DNA of 64,000 nucleotides from JACQGZ01 sp036004665 (GCA_036004665.1 DASYRG010000003.1:16325-80324); one strand, 5' to 3'; shown: positions 48,634-58,099, numbered from the stretch's first letter. Notes: generated by a model from the letters alone, not told the origin. Made by a program: numbers and translations.

Positions 48634-49617
48634 ATGCGCGACGACATCACACAACTGAGAGAAGAAGCGGAGCGCGATCTGCGCGCGGCTCGGACTCCTG
48701 AAGCGCTGGAGGAGCTCCGCCTGCGCTACCTGGGCCGCCGCGGCAAGATCTCGGCGATGTTCGAGGAGCTCGCCTCGATGCCGCCGGGGGAACGGGCGGC
48801 CGTGGGAGCTGCGCTCAATGAGGCGCAGGCCTTCATCAAGGGCCAGTTTGAGACGGTGAAGACCCAGATCGCGCTTGCCGGTCGAGAGGCACAGCTGGAG
48901 GCAGAGCGCATCGACGTGACCCTTCCGGGGCTGCGCCGCGCCCTCGGCCGGCGGCACATCCTCAACCAGTCCATCCAGCGGGTGCAGGACATCTTCATCC
49001 GCATGGGCTTCGAGCTGGTCGAGGGCACCGAGATCGAGACCGACCAGTACAACTTCGAGCGGTTGAACATTCCGCGCGACCACCCGGCGCGCGACGACCA
49101 GGACACCTTCTACATCACCGAGGAGCTGCTGCTGCGCACGCAGACCACGGCCGTGGACGCCCACGTGCTGCGGGAACGCCGCCCGCCGATGCGCATCCTC
49201 ACGGCGGGGCGCTGCTACCGCCGCGACGTCGTGGACGCCACGCACATGCCGGTCTTCCATCAGGTGGACGGCTTCATGGTGGGAGAGGGAATCACGTTCG
49301 CCGACCTCAAGGGCACGCTCGCCGCCTTCGCCCGAGAGATGTTCGGGCCGCAGACCCGCACGCGCTTCCAGCCGGGCTACTTCCCCTTCACCGAGCCCAG
49401 CGCGGAGGTGGCGGTGGAATACGGCGACGGCTGGCTGGAACTCGCGGGCTGCGGGATGTTCCATCCTCGCGTCCTTGAGTTCGCCGGCATCGACCCGGAA
49501 CGCTGCACCGCCTTCGCCTTCGGCGGATTCGGCGACCGGCCGGCGATGGTGCGGTACGGCATCCCGGACATCCGCCTCTTCTGGGAGAACGACCTGCGCA
49601 TGCTGGCGCAGTTCTAA
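48634..49617 (+). CDS. pheS: Phenylalanyl-tRNA synthetase alpha subunit
   Basis: Catalytic alpha subunit of the (alpha-beta)2 class II enzyme that charges tRNA-Phe, 327 residues. An N-terminal coiled coil (about residues 1-85, with LRLRYLGRRGKISAMFEEL) is followed by the class II core. Motif 2 lies in ILTAGRCYRRDVVDATHMPVF. QVDGFMVGE, RFQPGYFPFTEPSAEV and GFGDRPAMVRYGIPDIR also match. Controlled by the T-box upstream. Confidence 0.97.
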   Translation: MRDDITQLREEAERDLRAARTPEALEELRLRYLGRRGKISAMFEELASMPPGERAAVGAALNEAQAFIKGQFETVKTQIALAGREAQLEAERIDVTLPGLRRALGRRHILNQSIQRVQDIFIRMGFELVEGTEIETDQYNFERLNIPRDHPARDDQDTFYITEELLLRTQTTAVDAHVLRERRPPMRILTAGRCYRRDVVDATHMPVFHQVDGFMVGEGITFADLKGTLAAFAREMFGPQTRTRFQPGYFPFTEPSAEVAVEYGDGWLELAGCGMFHPRVLEFAGIDPERCTAFAFGGFGDRPAMVRYGIPDIRLFWENDLRMLAQF

Positions 49618-49625
49618 GGACCGAG

Positions 49626-51758
49626 ATGCGTGTTCCGCTGGACTGGCTGCGAGAACTGGTGGCCATCGAGGTCCCTCCTGAGGCCCTCGTGCAGCGCCTC
49701 CCAATGCTCGGGCTGGGGAGCGAGGGGATCGACCGGGTCGGCGACGAGCCGGTGCTCGACCTGGAGACCGCCGCCAATCGCCCCGACCTGCTCTCGATTC
49801 TGGGCGTGGCGCGGGAGATCGCGGCGGCCTGGAGGTTGGAGGTGCGTCCGCCGGCGATCAGCCTGAGCGAGGGGCCCACTCCCGCGTCGGACGCCGCCGA
49901 CGTAACGATCGAAGATCCCATCTGGTGCCCGCGGTACACCGCGCACGTGATCACCGGGGTGCGGGTCGGTCCCTCGCCGGCCTGGATGGTGCGGCGTCTC
50001 GAGGCCGCCGGGATCCGCAGCGTGAGCAATATCGTCGACGTGACCAACTACGTCATGCTGGAGCAGGGGGAGCCGCTGCACGCATTTGACCTGGATGGGC
50101 TGCGCGGCCGCCGGATCGAAGTGCGTCGCGCCCGGGCCGGGGAGCCGCTCGTCACGCTGGACGGCGTCGCGCGGACGCTGGATCCGGAGATGCTGGTGAT
50201 CGCCGACGCCGCAAGGGCGGTGGCCCTGGCAGGGGTGATGGGTGGGGGCGACTCGGAGATCAGTGCCGGGACGACCCGGGTCCTGCTTGAAGCGGCGGCC
50301 TTCGACGGGGCGCAGGTGCGCCGGACCAGCCGGCGCCTGGGCCTGCGCACCGAATCGAGCGTGCGCTTCGAACGGGGCGTCGACCCGCGCATCGTCCTCG
50401 ACGCCGCCCGCCGAGCGGCGGCCCTCATCGTGGAGGTGGGCGGGGGGGAGGTCCTGGCCGGCGTGATCGACCGCTACCCGGCTCCAGCCCGAGCCCCTCA
50501 GATCGCGCTTCGGCTGGCGCGCATCCCGCGTCTCCTCGGCGTGGAGGTTCCCGCCGATGAGGTGGAGGCGATCCTGCGGCGACTCGGCTGCGCGCTGGAG
50601 CCGGCCTCCGATGGGTTTACGGTGACCGCTCCGCCGGGCCGCCTCGACCTGCAGCGCGAGGAGGATCTGATCGAGGAGGTGGCGCGCCACTACGGGTACG
50701 ACCGCCTCCCCGAGACGACGCCCGTGGCGGCGACGCAGGCCGGCAGCCGGGCGGAGTCCCTCGAGTCGCAGGACGCTGCGCGCGACGTGCTGATCCGCGC
50801 CGGCCTCTCCGAGGCGGTGACACTCTCGCTGATCAGCCCGGGCGTCTTCGACCGCCTGGGTCTGCCGCCGGAGGACGGGCGGCGCCGGGCGGTGACGCTG
50901 TTGAACCCCCTGCTGTCGGACCACACGCACCTGCGGACCATGATCCTGCCCGGGCTGCTCGAGGCGACGCGCGTCAACCTGAGCCGGCGGATCGAGGACG
51001 TGCACCTGTTTGAGATCGGCCGCACGTTTCATCTCAGCGTCAGCGCAGCCTCCTCCCGGCGCAGTGCCGGGACGCCCTCGCCCCCGCCGGAGGGACCAGC
51101 GGGAGCGGCCGGAATCGCCGAGCGCCGCACCCTCGGCGTGGCCATGCGAGGACGGCTCCGGCACGGGTGGAACGTGGGGGCAGAGGCGGCCGAGATCACC
51201 TTCTTCGATCTCAAGGGCGTTCTTGAAGCGCTCTGGAGCGAACTGCGCGTCGCGCCGGAGACCATCGCCGCCGAGCCGGCGGCGCATCCATGGCTGCATC
51301 CCGGGCGCAGCGCGCGGCTCCTCCTGGGCGGGCAGGAGATCGGGGTGCTCGGTGAACTTCACCCCGGCGCGGCCCAGCGCTTCGATCTGACGGGACGCGT
51401 CTACGCCGCCGAGATCGATCTGGACGCCATCCTCCCCCACGCCACGCTGAGGCGGCGATTCGTCCCGCTGCCGCGCCACCCCGCCGTCGAGCGCGACCTG
51501 GCCCTCTTCGTCCCCACCGCCGTGCCGCAGTCGCAGGTCCTTCACGTCATTGCCGAGGCCGGGGGCACACTGTTGGAGGCGGCCGAGCTCTTCGACGTCT
51601 ATGAGGGTGCCCAGGCTCCGGCGGGACGGCGCAGTCTCGCCTACGCGCTGCGCTTCCGCGCCGCCGACCGCACGCTCACGGGCGACGAGGTGGACGGCGT
51701 GATGGCGGCCATCCATCGCGCCCTGGAGACGGAGCTGGATGCGCGCCCGCGTACCTGA
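49626..51758 (+). CDS. pheT: Phenylalanyl-tRNA synthetase beta subunit lacking the OB tRNA-binding domain
   Basis: Beta subunit with editing and anticodon-binding functions, 710 residues, about 80-100 shorter than usual. The N-terminal VPLDWLRELVAIEVPPEAL is followed after about 20 residues by VLDLETAANRPDLLSILGVARE. The roughly 110-residue EMAP/OB domain that normally lies between them is absent. The B3/B4 editing region (RSVSNIVDVTNYVMLEQG, HAFDLDGL), B5 (RLDLQREEDLIEEVARHYGY) and the C-terminal ferredoxin-like domain (PLPRHPAVERDLALFV) are all present. It follows pheS after eight bases. Confidence 0.95.
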   Translation: MRVPLDWLRELVAIEVPPEALVQRLPMLGLGSEGIDRVGDEPVLDLETAANRPDLLSILGVAREIAAAWRLEVRPPAISLSEGPTPASDAADVTIEDPIWCPRYTAHVITGVRVGPSPAWMVRRLEAAGIRSVSNIVDVTNYVMLEQGEPLHAFDLDGLRGRRIEVRRARAGEPLVTLDGVARTLDPEMLVIADAARAVALAGVMGGGDSEISAGTTRVLLEAAAFDGAQVRRTSRRLGLRTESSVRFERGVDPRIVLDAARRAAALIVEVGGGEVLAGVIDRYPAPARAPQIALRLARIPRLLGVEVPADEVEAILRRLGCALEPASDGFTVTAPPGRLDLQREEDLIEEVARHYGYDRLPETTPVAATQAGSRAESLESQDAARDVLIRAGLSEAVTLSLISPGVFDRLGLPPEDGRRRAVTLLNPLLSDHTHLRTMILPGLLEATRVNLSRRIEDVHLFEIGRTFHLSVSAASSRRSAGTPSPPPEGPAGAAGIAERRTLGVAMRGRLRHGWNVGAEAAEITFFDLKGVLEALWSELRVAPETIAAEPAAHPWLHPGRSARLLLGGQEIGVLGELHPGAAQRFDLTGRVYAAEIDLDAILPHATLRRRFVPLPRHPAVERDLALFVPTAVPQSQVLHVIAEAGGTLLEAAELFDVYEGAQAPAGRRSLAYALRFRAADRTLTGDEVDGVMAAIHRALETELDARPRT

Positions 51759-51809
51759 CGCCCGGGGGCAGGGAGCCTTCGCCGGGAGCGCGAAGAAGCG
51801 GGCACGACG

Positions 51810-52304
51810 ATGAACTGGGTCGACTGGGTCATCATCGCCGTCCTCCTCTTGACGATCTTCCAGGGCGTCATGCGGGGGTGGGTAGCCGCACTGGTCGGCA
51901 TCATCATCATTCTCGGCTCCTGGCTGTTGACGATCGCCCTGCTGCCCTACTACGGTCCGGGCGTCGAGTCCCTCCCCATCGAGGACGTGGCCTGGTCCCG
52001 CACAATCGCCTTCGGAGTGGTGTTGATCGGCTTCTACATCATCTTCAGCGTCATCGCCAACACCCTTCTCGGCGGCAAGCGACCGCGGATGGAGGCGCAG
52101 ATCGCGGGCGGGATCCTCGGGTTGGCCCGCGGTCTCGTCGCCGCCATGGTCATCGTGGGGCTGCTCAGCGCGACGCCTGCCGCCGAGGCGATGCAGCGCG
52201 ACATCAAAGCCTCCCGTCTGGGCGGACGGATCCTCGAATGGGAGCGCCAGTGGATGCTGCGCTTTCCCATGGTCCCGCCCATCGGCCCCGACAAGCGCAT
52301 CTAA
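51810..52304 (+). CDS. CvpA family membrane protein
   Basis: Protein of 164 residues with four hydrophobic helices, resembling CvpA/colicin V production proteins. The N-terminal WVDWVIIAVLLLTIFQGVMRGW is typical, as is a second amphipathic pair with ILGLARGLVAAMVIVGLL. Members affect membrane or envelope homeostasis. GAGCGCGAAGAAGCGGG precedes the ATG. In Bacillota a CvpA gene lies between pheT and polX as here. Confidence 0.88.
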   Translation: MNWVDWVIIAVLLLTIFQGVMRGWVAALVGIIIILGSWLLTIALLPYYGPGVESLPIEDVAWSRTIAFGVVLIGFYIIFSVIANTLLGGKRPRMEAQIAGGILGLARGLVAAMVIVGLLSATPAAEAMQRDIKASRLGGRILEWERQWMLRFPMVPPIGPDKRI

Positions 52305-52311
52305 TCCCGTC

Positions 52312-54072
52312 ATGGTGAACGCGGCGCTCGCGCGCATCTTCAGCGAGATCGCCGACATGCTGGAGATCAAGGAAGAGTCCATCTTCCGCATTTCCGCCTA
52401 CCGCAAGGCCGCGCGCGCCCTCGACGCCCTCAGTGAGGACGTGGCCGCCGTCGCCTCCCGCGGCGACGTCACCGGCCTCCCCGGCGTGGGAGCGTCCACC
52501 GCCCAGAAGATCGAGGAGTTCCTCACGACCGGCCGCGTCGCGTACTACGAGGAGCTGCGCGCCTCGCTGCCGGCGGGCCTGATCGACCTGATGACCGTGC
52601 CGGAGGTGGGACCCAAGACCGCGCTCCTGCTGCACCAGCGGCTGGGGGTCTCCTCGATCGACGACCTGGAGGGGGCGGCGCGCGCGGGCAAGGTGCGCGC
52701 TCTGCCGCGGATGGGCGCCAAGACAGAGGAGAACATCCTTCGCGGCATCGACCAGATGAAGCGCCGGTCGGCGCGCCTGCCCCTGGGGCAGGTCCTCCCG
52801 GTGGCCCGCGAGATCGAAGAGGCCCTGCGCGCCCTGCCCGAGGTGAGCGCGGTCAGCGTCGCCGGCAGCCTGCGCCGGATGCGCGAGAGCATCGGCGACA
52901 TCGATCTGCTGGCGACTGCGCGGCGGCCGGAGAAGGTGATGCAGATTTTCACCACGCTGCCTCAGGTGAGCCGCGTGCTGGCCCGGGGACCGACGAAATC
53001 CAGCGTGGTGCTGGAGGTGGGGGTGCAGGCCGACCTGCGCGTCGTGGATCCCAAGTCGTTCGGGGCGGCGCTGCAGTACTTCACCGGGAGCAAGGAGCAT
53101 AACGTCAAACTGCGGGAGAAAGCGGTGCGCCGCGGGCTCAAGATCAATGAGTACGGCGTCTTCCGCGTCAAGGGAGAGCGGCGGATCGCCGGGGCGACCG
53201 AAGAGGAGATCTACGCCGCCCTGGATCTCCCCTGGATTCCCCCGGAGATCCGCGAAGACCAGGGAGAGGTCGAGCTGGCCGAGCGGGGGAAGCTGCCGCG
53301 TCTGATCGAGCTGGCCGACCTCCGCGGCGACCTGCAGATGCACACGCGCTGGAGCGACGGCAGCGACAGCGCCGAGGGCATGGCCCGCGCCGCGAAGGAG
53401 CGAGGGTACGAGTACATCGCCATCACCGACCACTCCCGGTCGCTGAGATTCGCTGGCGGAGTGACCGTCGAGGAGCTGCGGGCGCACGCGCGTGAGGTGA
53501 GGCGGATCGCCGAGCGCGTCGGCATCGCCATCCTGATCGGCACCGAGTGTGAAGTGCTGCCGGACGGGCGGCTCGACTATCCCGATGAAGTGCTCGTGGA
53601 CCTCGACATCGTGCTGGCGGCGGTGCACTCCCACTTTCGGATGAGTGAGGAGGAGATGACCGCCCGGCTGGTGCGGGCGATGGATTCCCCCTTCGTCCAC
53701 CTGGTCGCCCACCCCACCGGACGGCTGCTCAGCGGACGGGAATCCTACGCCGTCAACGTCGAGGCCCTCATCGAGGCGGCACGGCGCACCGGCACTGCGC
53801 TGGAGATTAACGCCGGGCCGGATCGGCTCGATCTGCGTGACAGTCAGGCGCGCCTGGCCCGCGAGCGGGGCGTGCGACTGGCGATCAACACCGACGCGCA
53901 CACCCGCCACGAACTGCGTTACATGGAATTCGGGGTGGGGACCGCCCGGCGGGGATGGGTGCGCCCGGAGGACGTGCTCAACTCCCTGCCGCTGGAGCAA
54001 CTCCGGGCCGTCCTCGGCGCGAAGCGACCTGCCCACCCCCGCGCGGCGACGCCGAAGCGGAAGGCACGATGA
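52312..54072 (+). CDS. polX: DNA polymerase/3'-5' exonuclease PolX
   Basis: Family X repair polymerase with PHP exonuclease, 586 residues. An N-terminal 8-kDa-like region with helix-hairpin-helix motifs (GLPGVGASTAQKIEEF, VPEVGPKTALLL) precedes the nucleotidyltransferase core with GSLRRMRESIGDIDLL, whose two aspartates bind metal. The PHP domain (about 335-570) shows DLQMHTRWSDGSDS, YEYIAITDHS, GTECEVL, HSHFRMS and INTDAHTRHEL. It acts in base-excision repair; the glycosylase gene overlaps its end by four bases (ATGA). Confidence 0.96.
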   Translation: MVNAALARIFSEIADMLEIKEESIFRISAYRKAARALDALSEDVAAVASRGDVTGLPGVGASTAQKIEEFLTTGRVAYYEELRASLPAGLIDLMTVPEVGPKTALLLHQRLGVSSIDDLEGAARAGKVRALPRMGAKTEENILRGIDQMKRRSARLPLGQVLPVAREIEEALRALPEVSAVSVAGSLRRMRESIGDIDLLATARRPEKVMQIFTTLPQVSRVLARGPTKSSVVLEVGVQADLRVVDPKSFGAALQYFTGSKEHNVKLREKAVRRGLKINEYGVFRVKGERRIAGATEEEIYAALDLPWIPPEIREDQGEVELAERGKLPRLIELADLRGDLQMHTRWSDGSDSAEGMARAAKERGYEYIAITDHSRSLRFAGGVTVEELRAHAREVRRIAERVGIAILIGTECEVLPDGRLDYPDEVLVDLDIVLAAVHSHFRMSEEEMTARLVRAMDSPFVHLVAHPTGRLLSGRESYAVNVEALIEAARRTGTALEINAGPDRLDLRDSQARLARERGVRLAINTDAHTRHELRYMEFGVGTARRGWVRPEDVLNSLPLEQLRAVLGAKRPAHPRAATPKRKAR

Positions 54073-54851
54073 GGGGTCGGCGGCTGGCTCCCCTGCCGCG
54101 CCGGTTCTTCGCGCGGCCGGTGGTCACCGTGGCGCGGGATCTGCTGGGACACCTGCTCGTCCACGACGCGCCCGAGGGGCGTACGGTCGGCCGCATCGTC
54201 GAAACCGAGGCCTACCGCGGGCGCGACGATCCGGCCAGCCACGCCTACAGGATGACGCCCCGCAGCCGCATCATGGCCGGTCCCCCCGCGGTCGCCTACG
54301 TCTACTTCACCTACGGCAATCACTTCTGCGTCAACGTGGTCGCGGAGAGGGAGGGAGTGGCCGGGGCCGTCCTCCTCAGAGCCATCGAGCCTCTCGAGGG
54401 GATCGAGCTGATGGCGCGCCGGCGCGGGGTGCAGGGCGCGTCCGGCGTGCTCGACACTCGTCTCCTCGCCTCAGGTCCGGGCCGGTTGACTCAGGCCATG
54501 GGGATCGACCGCGGCCACAACGGTCGGGATCTCACCGCACCGCCGCTCTTCATCGCGCACGGGCGACCCGGCCTCTTCATGATCAAGGCCGGGCCTCGCG
54601 TGGGCATCCGGCAGGGCACCGAACGGCCGTGGCGCTTCGTCATCCAGGGAGATCCGCATGTCTCCCGGGCCACCTCGAGTCGTGCGCGCGACCGCCCGCC
54701 CGGTCGGGCAGAGGCGGTGGAGAGGGGGCGCATGCCGTCCCGACGAAAGGAAGGTCGCCCCAATGGATCGCGCGGTCATGGCACCGGAAGCGCAGGCGCC
54801 CGAGGCCGAACGGGGAGAGCCGGCAGCAGCGAGTCGTCACCGCCCTCCTGA
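54069..54851 (+). CDS. 3-methyladenine DNA glycosylase (AAG/MPG type)
   Basis: Base-excision glycosylase removing alkylated purines. The core of about 205 residues shows FFARPVVTVARDLLGHLL, RIVETEAYRGRDDPASHAY, VAYVYFTYGNHFCVNVV (with the tyrosine that inserts into DNA), LLRAIEPLEGIELM and GPGRLTQAMGI. The ATG overlaps the polX stop, so the two repair genes are coupled. After the normal end (IQGDPHVSR) a basic S/R/G-rich tail of about 50 residues continues and overlaps the next gene by 89 bases; the tail may be a relic of read-through. Confidence 0.92.
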   Translation: MRGRRLAPLPRRFFARPVVTVARDLLGHLLVHDAPEGRTVGRIVETEAYRGRDDPASHAYRMTPRSRIMAGPPAVAYVYFTYGNHFCVNVVAEREGVAGAVLLRAIEPLEGIELMARRRGVQGASGVLDTRLLASGPGRLTQAMGIDRGHNGRDLTAPPLFIAHGRPGLFMIKAGPRVGIRQGTERPWRFVIQGDPHVSRATSSRARDRPPGRAEAVERGRMPSRRKEGRPNGSRGHGTGSAGARGRTGRAGSSESSPPS

Positions 54852-56670
54852 GGCAGCTCCCTCACTCCCGCTTGTGATCGGCGTCACCGGCCACCGGGAT
54901 CTCCGCGCCGAGGATAGGGATCGTCTGGCCCAGGAGGTCGGCAAAGCCTTCGAGGCGATCGGGCAGCGCCACCGTCACACGCCACTCGTGCTCCTCACCG
55001 CCCTCGCCGAGGGCGCCGACCGCCTCGTCACCGGGGTGGCCCTCAGGTCAGGGATGAGGTTGATCGTCGTTCTGCCCATGCCTCGCGCGCTGTATGAGGA
55101 GGACTTCCTGCCGCCGACCGCGCTGAAGCGTCCCGAGGGCGCTGAGGGCGCCCTCGACGAATTTCGCCGGCTGCTGGACGCTGCCGACGAGGTGCTCGAG
55201 TTGCCGCTGCTGGCGAGCGAAGAGGAATTCCGCCGGTCGCCGACCCGCCGCGCCCTTCAATACGAGCAGGTCGGCGCCTTCATCGCCCTGCACAGCCAGG
55301 TCCTGCTCACCCTGTGGGACGGGGTCTCTCCACCCATGGTCGGGGGCACCAGCGAGGTGATTCGTTTCCAGCTCAACGGCGTGCCGACGACCTATGCGCC
55401 TTACCGCACCGCCCTGGATGCACTCGACAGCGGACCCGTCTACCACCTCGTCACGCCCCGCGCCACGGGTGAGCGAGGAACGGTGGCGCCGGCGTTCACG
55501 TTCCGCAAGGCCTTTCCTTCCAAAGACCACGGCACCCCCGAGTGGAGTGCCGTGAAATCGCTCAAGCACTTCCTCCCGCGAGAAGCTGCCTACCAGCGCG
55601 TGTACGAACGGATCGACGCGTTCAATCGGGATCTCACGGCCCTGGCCAGTGTCCTGCCTCAACGCGTCAACGAGATCCGCGGGCGCATCTTCGCCCACGG
55701 TGAAGACCGGGCCCTGGAGCGCGGCCTCCAGGCCCTCCTCGCGCGCTTCGGTGTGGCGGATGCCCTGGCCCTGCGATTCCAGGCGCTGACGCGGCGGATG
55801 GCCCGCTGGCTCTTCCTCCTCACGGCGTTCGCGGCGCTGGTGCTCGGCCTCTATGCCGACGGCGAGTTCGGGCGATCCAGCCATCACCCGCTGCTGCTGC
55901 TCGCGTACGTCGGGGCGGTCCTCCTCGGATTGGGCGTGTACCTCTGGGGGCGCTGGGGCGGCTATCAGAACAGATTCCAGGATTACCGGGCGATGGCCGA
56001 GGGGCTGCGCGTCCAGGTGTTCTGGCAGCTTGCCGGCGTCTCCGGCTCGGTCGCTGACCACTACCTGCTCAAACAGAAAGGGGAGCTCGACTGGATCCGG
56101 CAGGCGCTGCGCATCTGGGGACTGCAAAGCGGCGTCCGCGGCGAGGGCTTCGTAGCCCGCGCGGCGACGGATGACGGGGGTCTGGAGGCCGGGCGGATCG
56201 ACCTGGTCCTGACGCACTGGGTGAACCACCAGCTCGACTACTACACGCGCGCGGCCCAGCGTAACCACCGCATGTACAGGCTCTACTCTCCCTTGGGCAA
56301 GGCCGCCTTCATCGTCGGCATCGGAGTCACCGTTGTGATCCTGGTCCAGCAGGCCGGCGCCTGGGTCCTGGGGAGTCCCTTCGGGGTCACCGGCTGGACC
56401 ATTCTGGCCATGACCGTCCCGCTGGTGACGGCAGGACTCCTTGAAGGGTATGCGCACGTGATGGCGTTCTCCGAGCACGCCAAGCAGTACGGGCGGATGA
56501 GCGTGGTCTTCGGGAAGACGAAGGAGGTCCTGCGGAACCTGACCGGCTCCGGGGAGGTGCGCGAGATGCAGCGGGTGCTGCACGACCTGGGGAGAGAGGC
56601 GCTCGCGGAGAACGGGGACTGGTTGCTGCTCCACCGCGAGCGGCCGCTCGAGTTTCATTCCCCGGCGTGA
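54763..56670 (+). CDS. SLOG-domain protein with SLATT-like four-helix membrane module
   Basis: Protein of 635 residues. Residues about 33-200 match the SLOG (SMF/LOG-like) nucleotide-ligand fold: LVIGVTGHRDLRAEDRDRL, then LLTALAEGADRLVTGVAL and LIVVLPMPRALYEEDF. The C-terminal half has two membrane-helix pairs (about 346-366, 376-396, 514-537 and 543-567). Between them lie YRAMAEGLRVQVFWQLAG and WVNHQLDYYTRAAQRNHRM, the pattern of SLATT-type effector modules. ATG 54763 has AAAGGAAGG eight bases upstream; an earlier in-frame ATG (54658) lies inside the glycosylase gene. With the TIR gene next door it could be a ligand-gated membrane effector. SLOG is clear; SLATT is probable. Confidence 0.75.
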   Translation: MDRAVMAPEAQAPEAERGEPAAASRHRPPEAAPSLPLVIGVTGHRDLRAEDRDRLAQEVGKAFEAIGQRHRHTPLVLLTALAEGADRLVTGVALRSGMRLIVVLPMPRALYEEDFLPPTALKRPEGAEGALDEFRRLLDAADEVLELPLLASEEEFRRSPTRRALQYEQVGAFIALHSQVLLTLWDGVSPPMVGGTSEVIRFQLNGVPTTYAPYRTALDALDSGPVYHLVTPRATGERGTVAPAFTFRKAFPSKDHGTPEWSAVKSLKHFLPREAAYQRVYERIDAFNRDLTALASVLPQRVNEIRGRIFAHGEDRALERGLQALLARFGVADALALRFQALTRRMARWLFLLTAFAALVLGLYADGEFGRSSHHPLLLLAYVGAVLLGLGVYLWGRWGGYQNRFQDYRAMAEGLRVQVFWQLAGVSGSVADHYLLKQKGELDWIRQALRIWGLQSGVRGEGFVARAATDDGGLEAGRIDLVLTHWVNHQLDYYTRAAQRNHRMYRLYSPLGKAAFIVGIGVTVVILVQQAGAWVLGSPFGVTGWTILAMTVPLVTAGLLEGYAHVMAFSEHAKQYGRMSVVFGKTKEVLRNLTGSGEVREMQRVLHDLGREALAENGDWLLLHRERPLEFHSPA

Positions 56671-56686
56671 GATGAGGTGGCCGGGC

Positions 56687-58099
56687 ATGGCTCATGACGT
56701 CTTCGTCAGTTACTCCGCCAAGGACAAGCCGACGGCCGATGCAGTGGTGGCGACCCTCGAGGCGAAGAGCATCCGCTGCTGGATCGCCCCGCGTGACGTG
56801 CTGGCGGGGATGCACTACGGCGAAGCGATCATCGACGCCCTCACCATGAGCAAGGTGATGATCCTCGTCTTCTCCAAGAACGCGAACGAGTCGAGCCAGA
56901 TCCGGCTGGAGGTCGAGCGCGCGGTCAGCAAAGGGATCACGATCATTCCGGTGCGGATCGAGAACGTGGCGCCGGGGAAGTCGCTCGAGTACTTCATCGG
57001 CCCCGTGCACTGGCTCGACGCCCTCACCCCGCCCCTGGAGCGGCACCTGGAGCAGCTGGCAAGCACGATCCAGGTGATTTTGGGCCGGATCGCGGCGCAT
57101 CCCGGGGAGGGAGTGGCGGCGGAGTCGACGCCCACCGCGCCCCCGGCCGCTCCGCGGCCAACACCCTCCACACCGACCGTCCCCCCTCCTGCGGTCCCCG
57201 CTCCGGCGAGAGTGGCTGCGCCGCCGGCGTCATCGGTGTCGACCGCACCCGCGGTTCCCCCCGTGTCGGCGCCCCCAGCCTTGCCCAAAATCCCCGCGAT
57301 CCGTCGCCTGCCCGGGGCTGGGCTTCGGCGGTTCATCATCCCTGCCGGCGGTCTGGTGCTCCTCCTCGTGCTCGTGCTCGTCCTGCGCTCGGTGAGCGCC
57401 GCGCGGTCCGCGCCCGTCATCGTCGGGGTGGAGTTCCCCAGGACCATTCTGGCCAACGGCGCCAAGGTGACAGGCCAGGTCTCCTTCCGGGACCGCAACG
57501 GCGACCTGGAGACGGCGGAGTTTACCCCTGTGGAGTCGACTGACTTCAAGCCGGGGACGTTCACGCCGACCGGCGTGGCCGGCGTGAGGCAGGGGAAGTT
57601 CGAGTTTACGATCAACACCCGGACGCCGCAGCGGGTGCTCAATCGCGTGACGCTCGTCGATCGAGCCGGACACCGCAGCAAGCCCATCACGTTCAGCTTC
57701 GAGGCTCTTCCTCCTCCGACGGTGCGCGCGCTGCCCGTCCTGCGGAAGGACGAGTTCATGAACAGCCGCAAGGGCGTGGCCTTCCACGTGTACCTTGAGG
57801 TGGTGAATGCCAAAGGGAGAGAGCTGGTTGCCGTCGCCACGATTTACGAGCAGAATGGCGGTCCCCTCGGTCCGCGGAGCGCCGAGTTCAGCTACGGCGG
57901 CGCCTTGGCCCGCGCCGTGCGCCTCACCCCCCAGTTCGACGAGACCAGGTTTTCGGACATCGCCTTGTTCATTCCCTTTGATCAGTTTCCCGTGATCCCG
58001 GGCACCACTCCGTACCGGGCGAAGATCCAAATCCTCGACGGGGAAGTCGAACTCAGCACCGCCCGCTGGGAGTCCTTCGTCCTGAAGCGCCCGCAATGA
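56687..58099 (+). CDS. TIR-domain protein with membrane anchor and extracytoplasmic domain
   Basis: Protein of 470 residues. The N-terminal TIR domain (about 3-125) starts DVFVSYSAKDKPTADAV and includes IRCWIAPRDVLAGMHYGEAI and SSQIRLEVERAVSKG, where one of the glutamates is in the position of the NADase catalytic residue. SLEYFIGPVHWLDALTPPL closes it. A proline-rich linker (about 140-205), one membrane helix (about 215-235) and a beta-rich domain of about 230 residues follow. The TIR would face the cytoplasm. It lies 17 bases after the SLOG-SLATT gene, with GAGGTGG before ATG 56687. TIR enzymes make NAD-derived signals in Thoeris; that role here is inference. Confidence 0.85.
   Translation: MAHDVFVSYSAKDKPTADAVVATLEAKSIRCWIAPRDVLAGMHYGEAIIDALTMSKVMILVFSKNANESSQIRLEVERAVSKGITIIPVRIENVAPGKSLEYFIGPVHWLDALTPPLERHLEQLASTIQVILGRIAAHPGEGVAAESTPTAPPAAPRPTPSTPTVPPPAVPAPARVAAPPASSVSTAPAVPPVSAPPALPKIPAIRRLPGAGLRRFIIPAGGLVLLLVLVLVLRSVSAARSAPVIVGVEFPRTILANGAKVTGQVSFRDRNGDLETAEFTPVESTDFKPGTFTPTGVAGVRQGKFEFTINTRTPQRVLNRVTLVDRAGHRSKPITFSFEALPPPTVRALPVLRKDEFMNSRKGVAFHVYLEVVNAKGRELVAVATIYEQNGGPLGPRSAEFSYGGALARAVRLTPQFDETRFSDIALFIPFDQFPVIPGTTPYRAKIQILDGEVELSTARWESFVLKRPQ

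Noticed and set aside
49614..52391. Long minus-strand open frame opposite pheT and cvpA
   Set aside because: Antisense shadow typical of high-GC coding DNA; composition is arginine/histidine-rich without motifs, while the plus strand encodes well-conserved PheT and CvpA.
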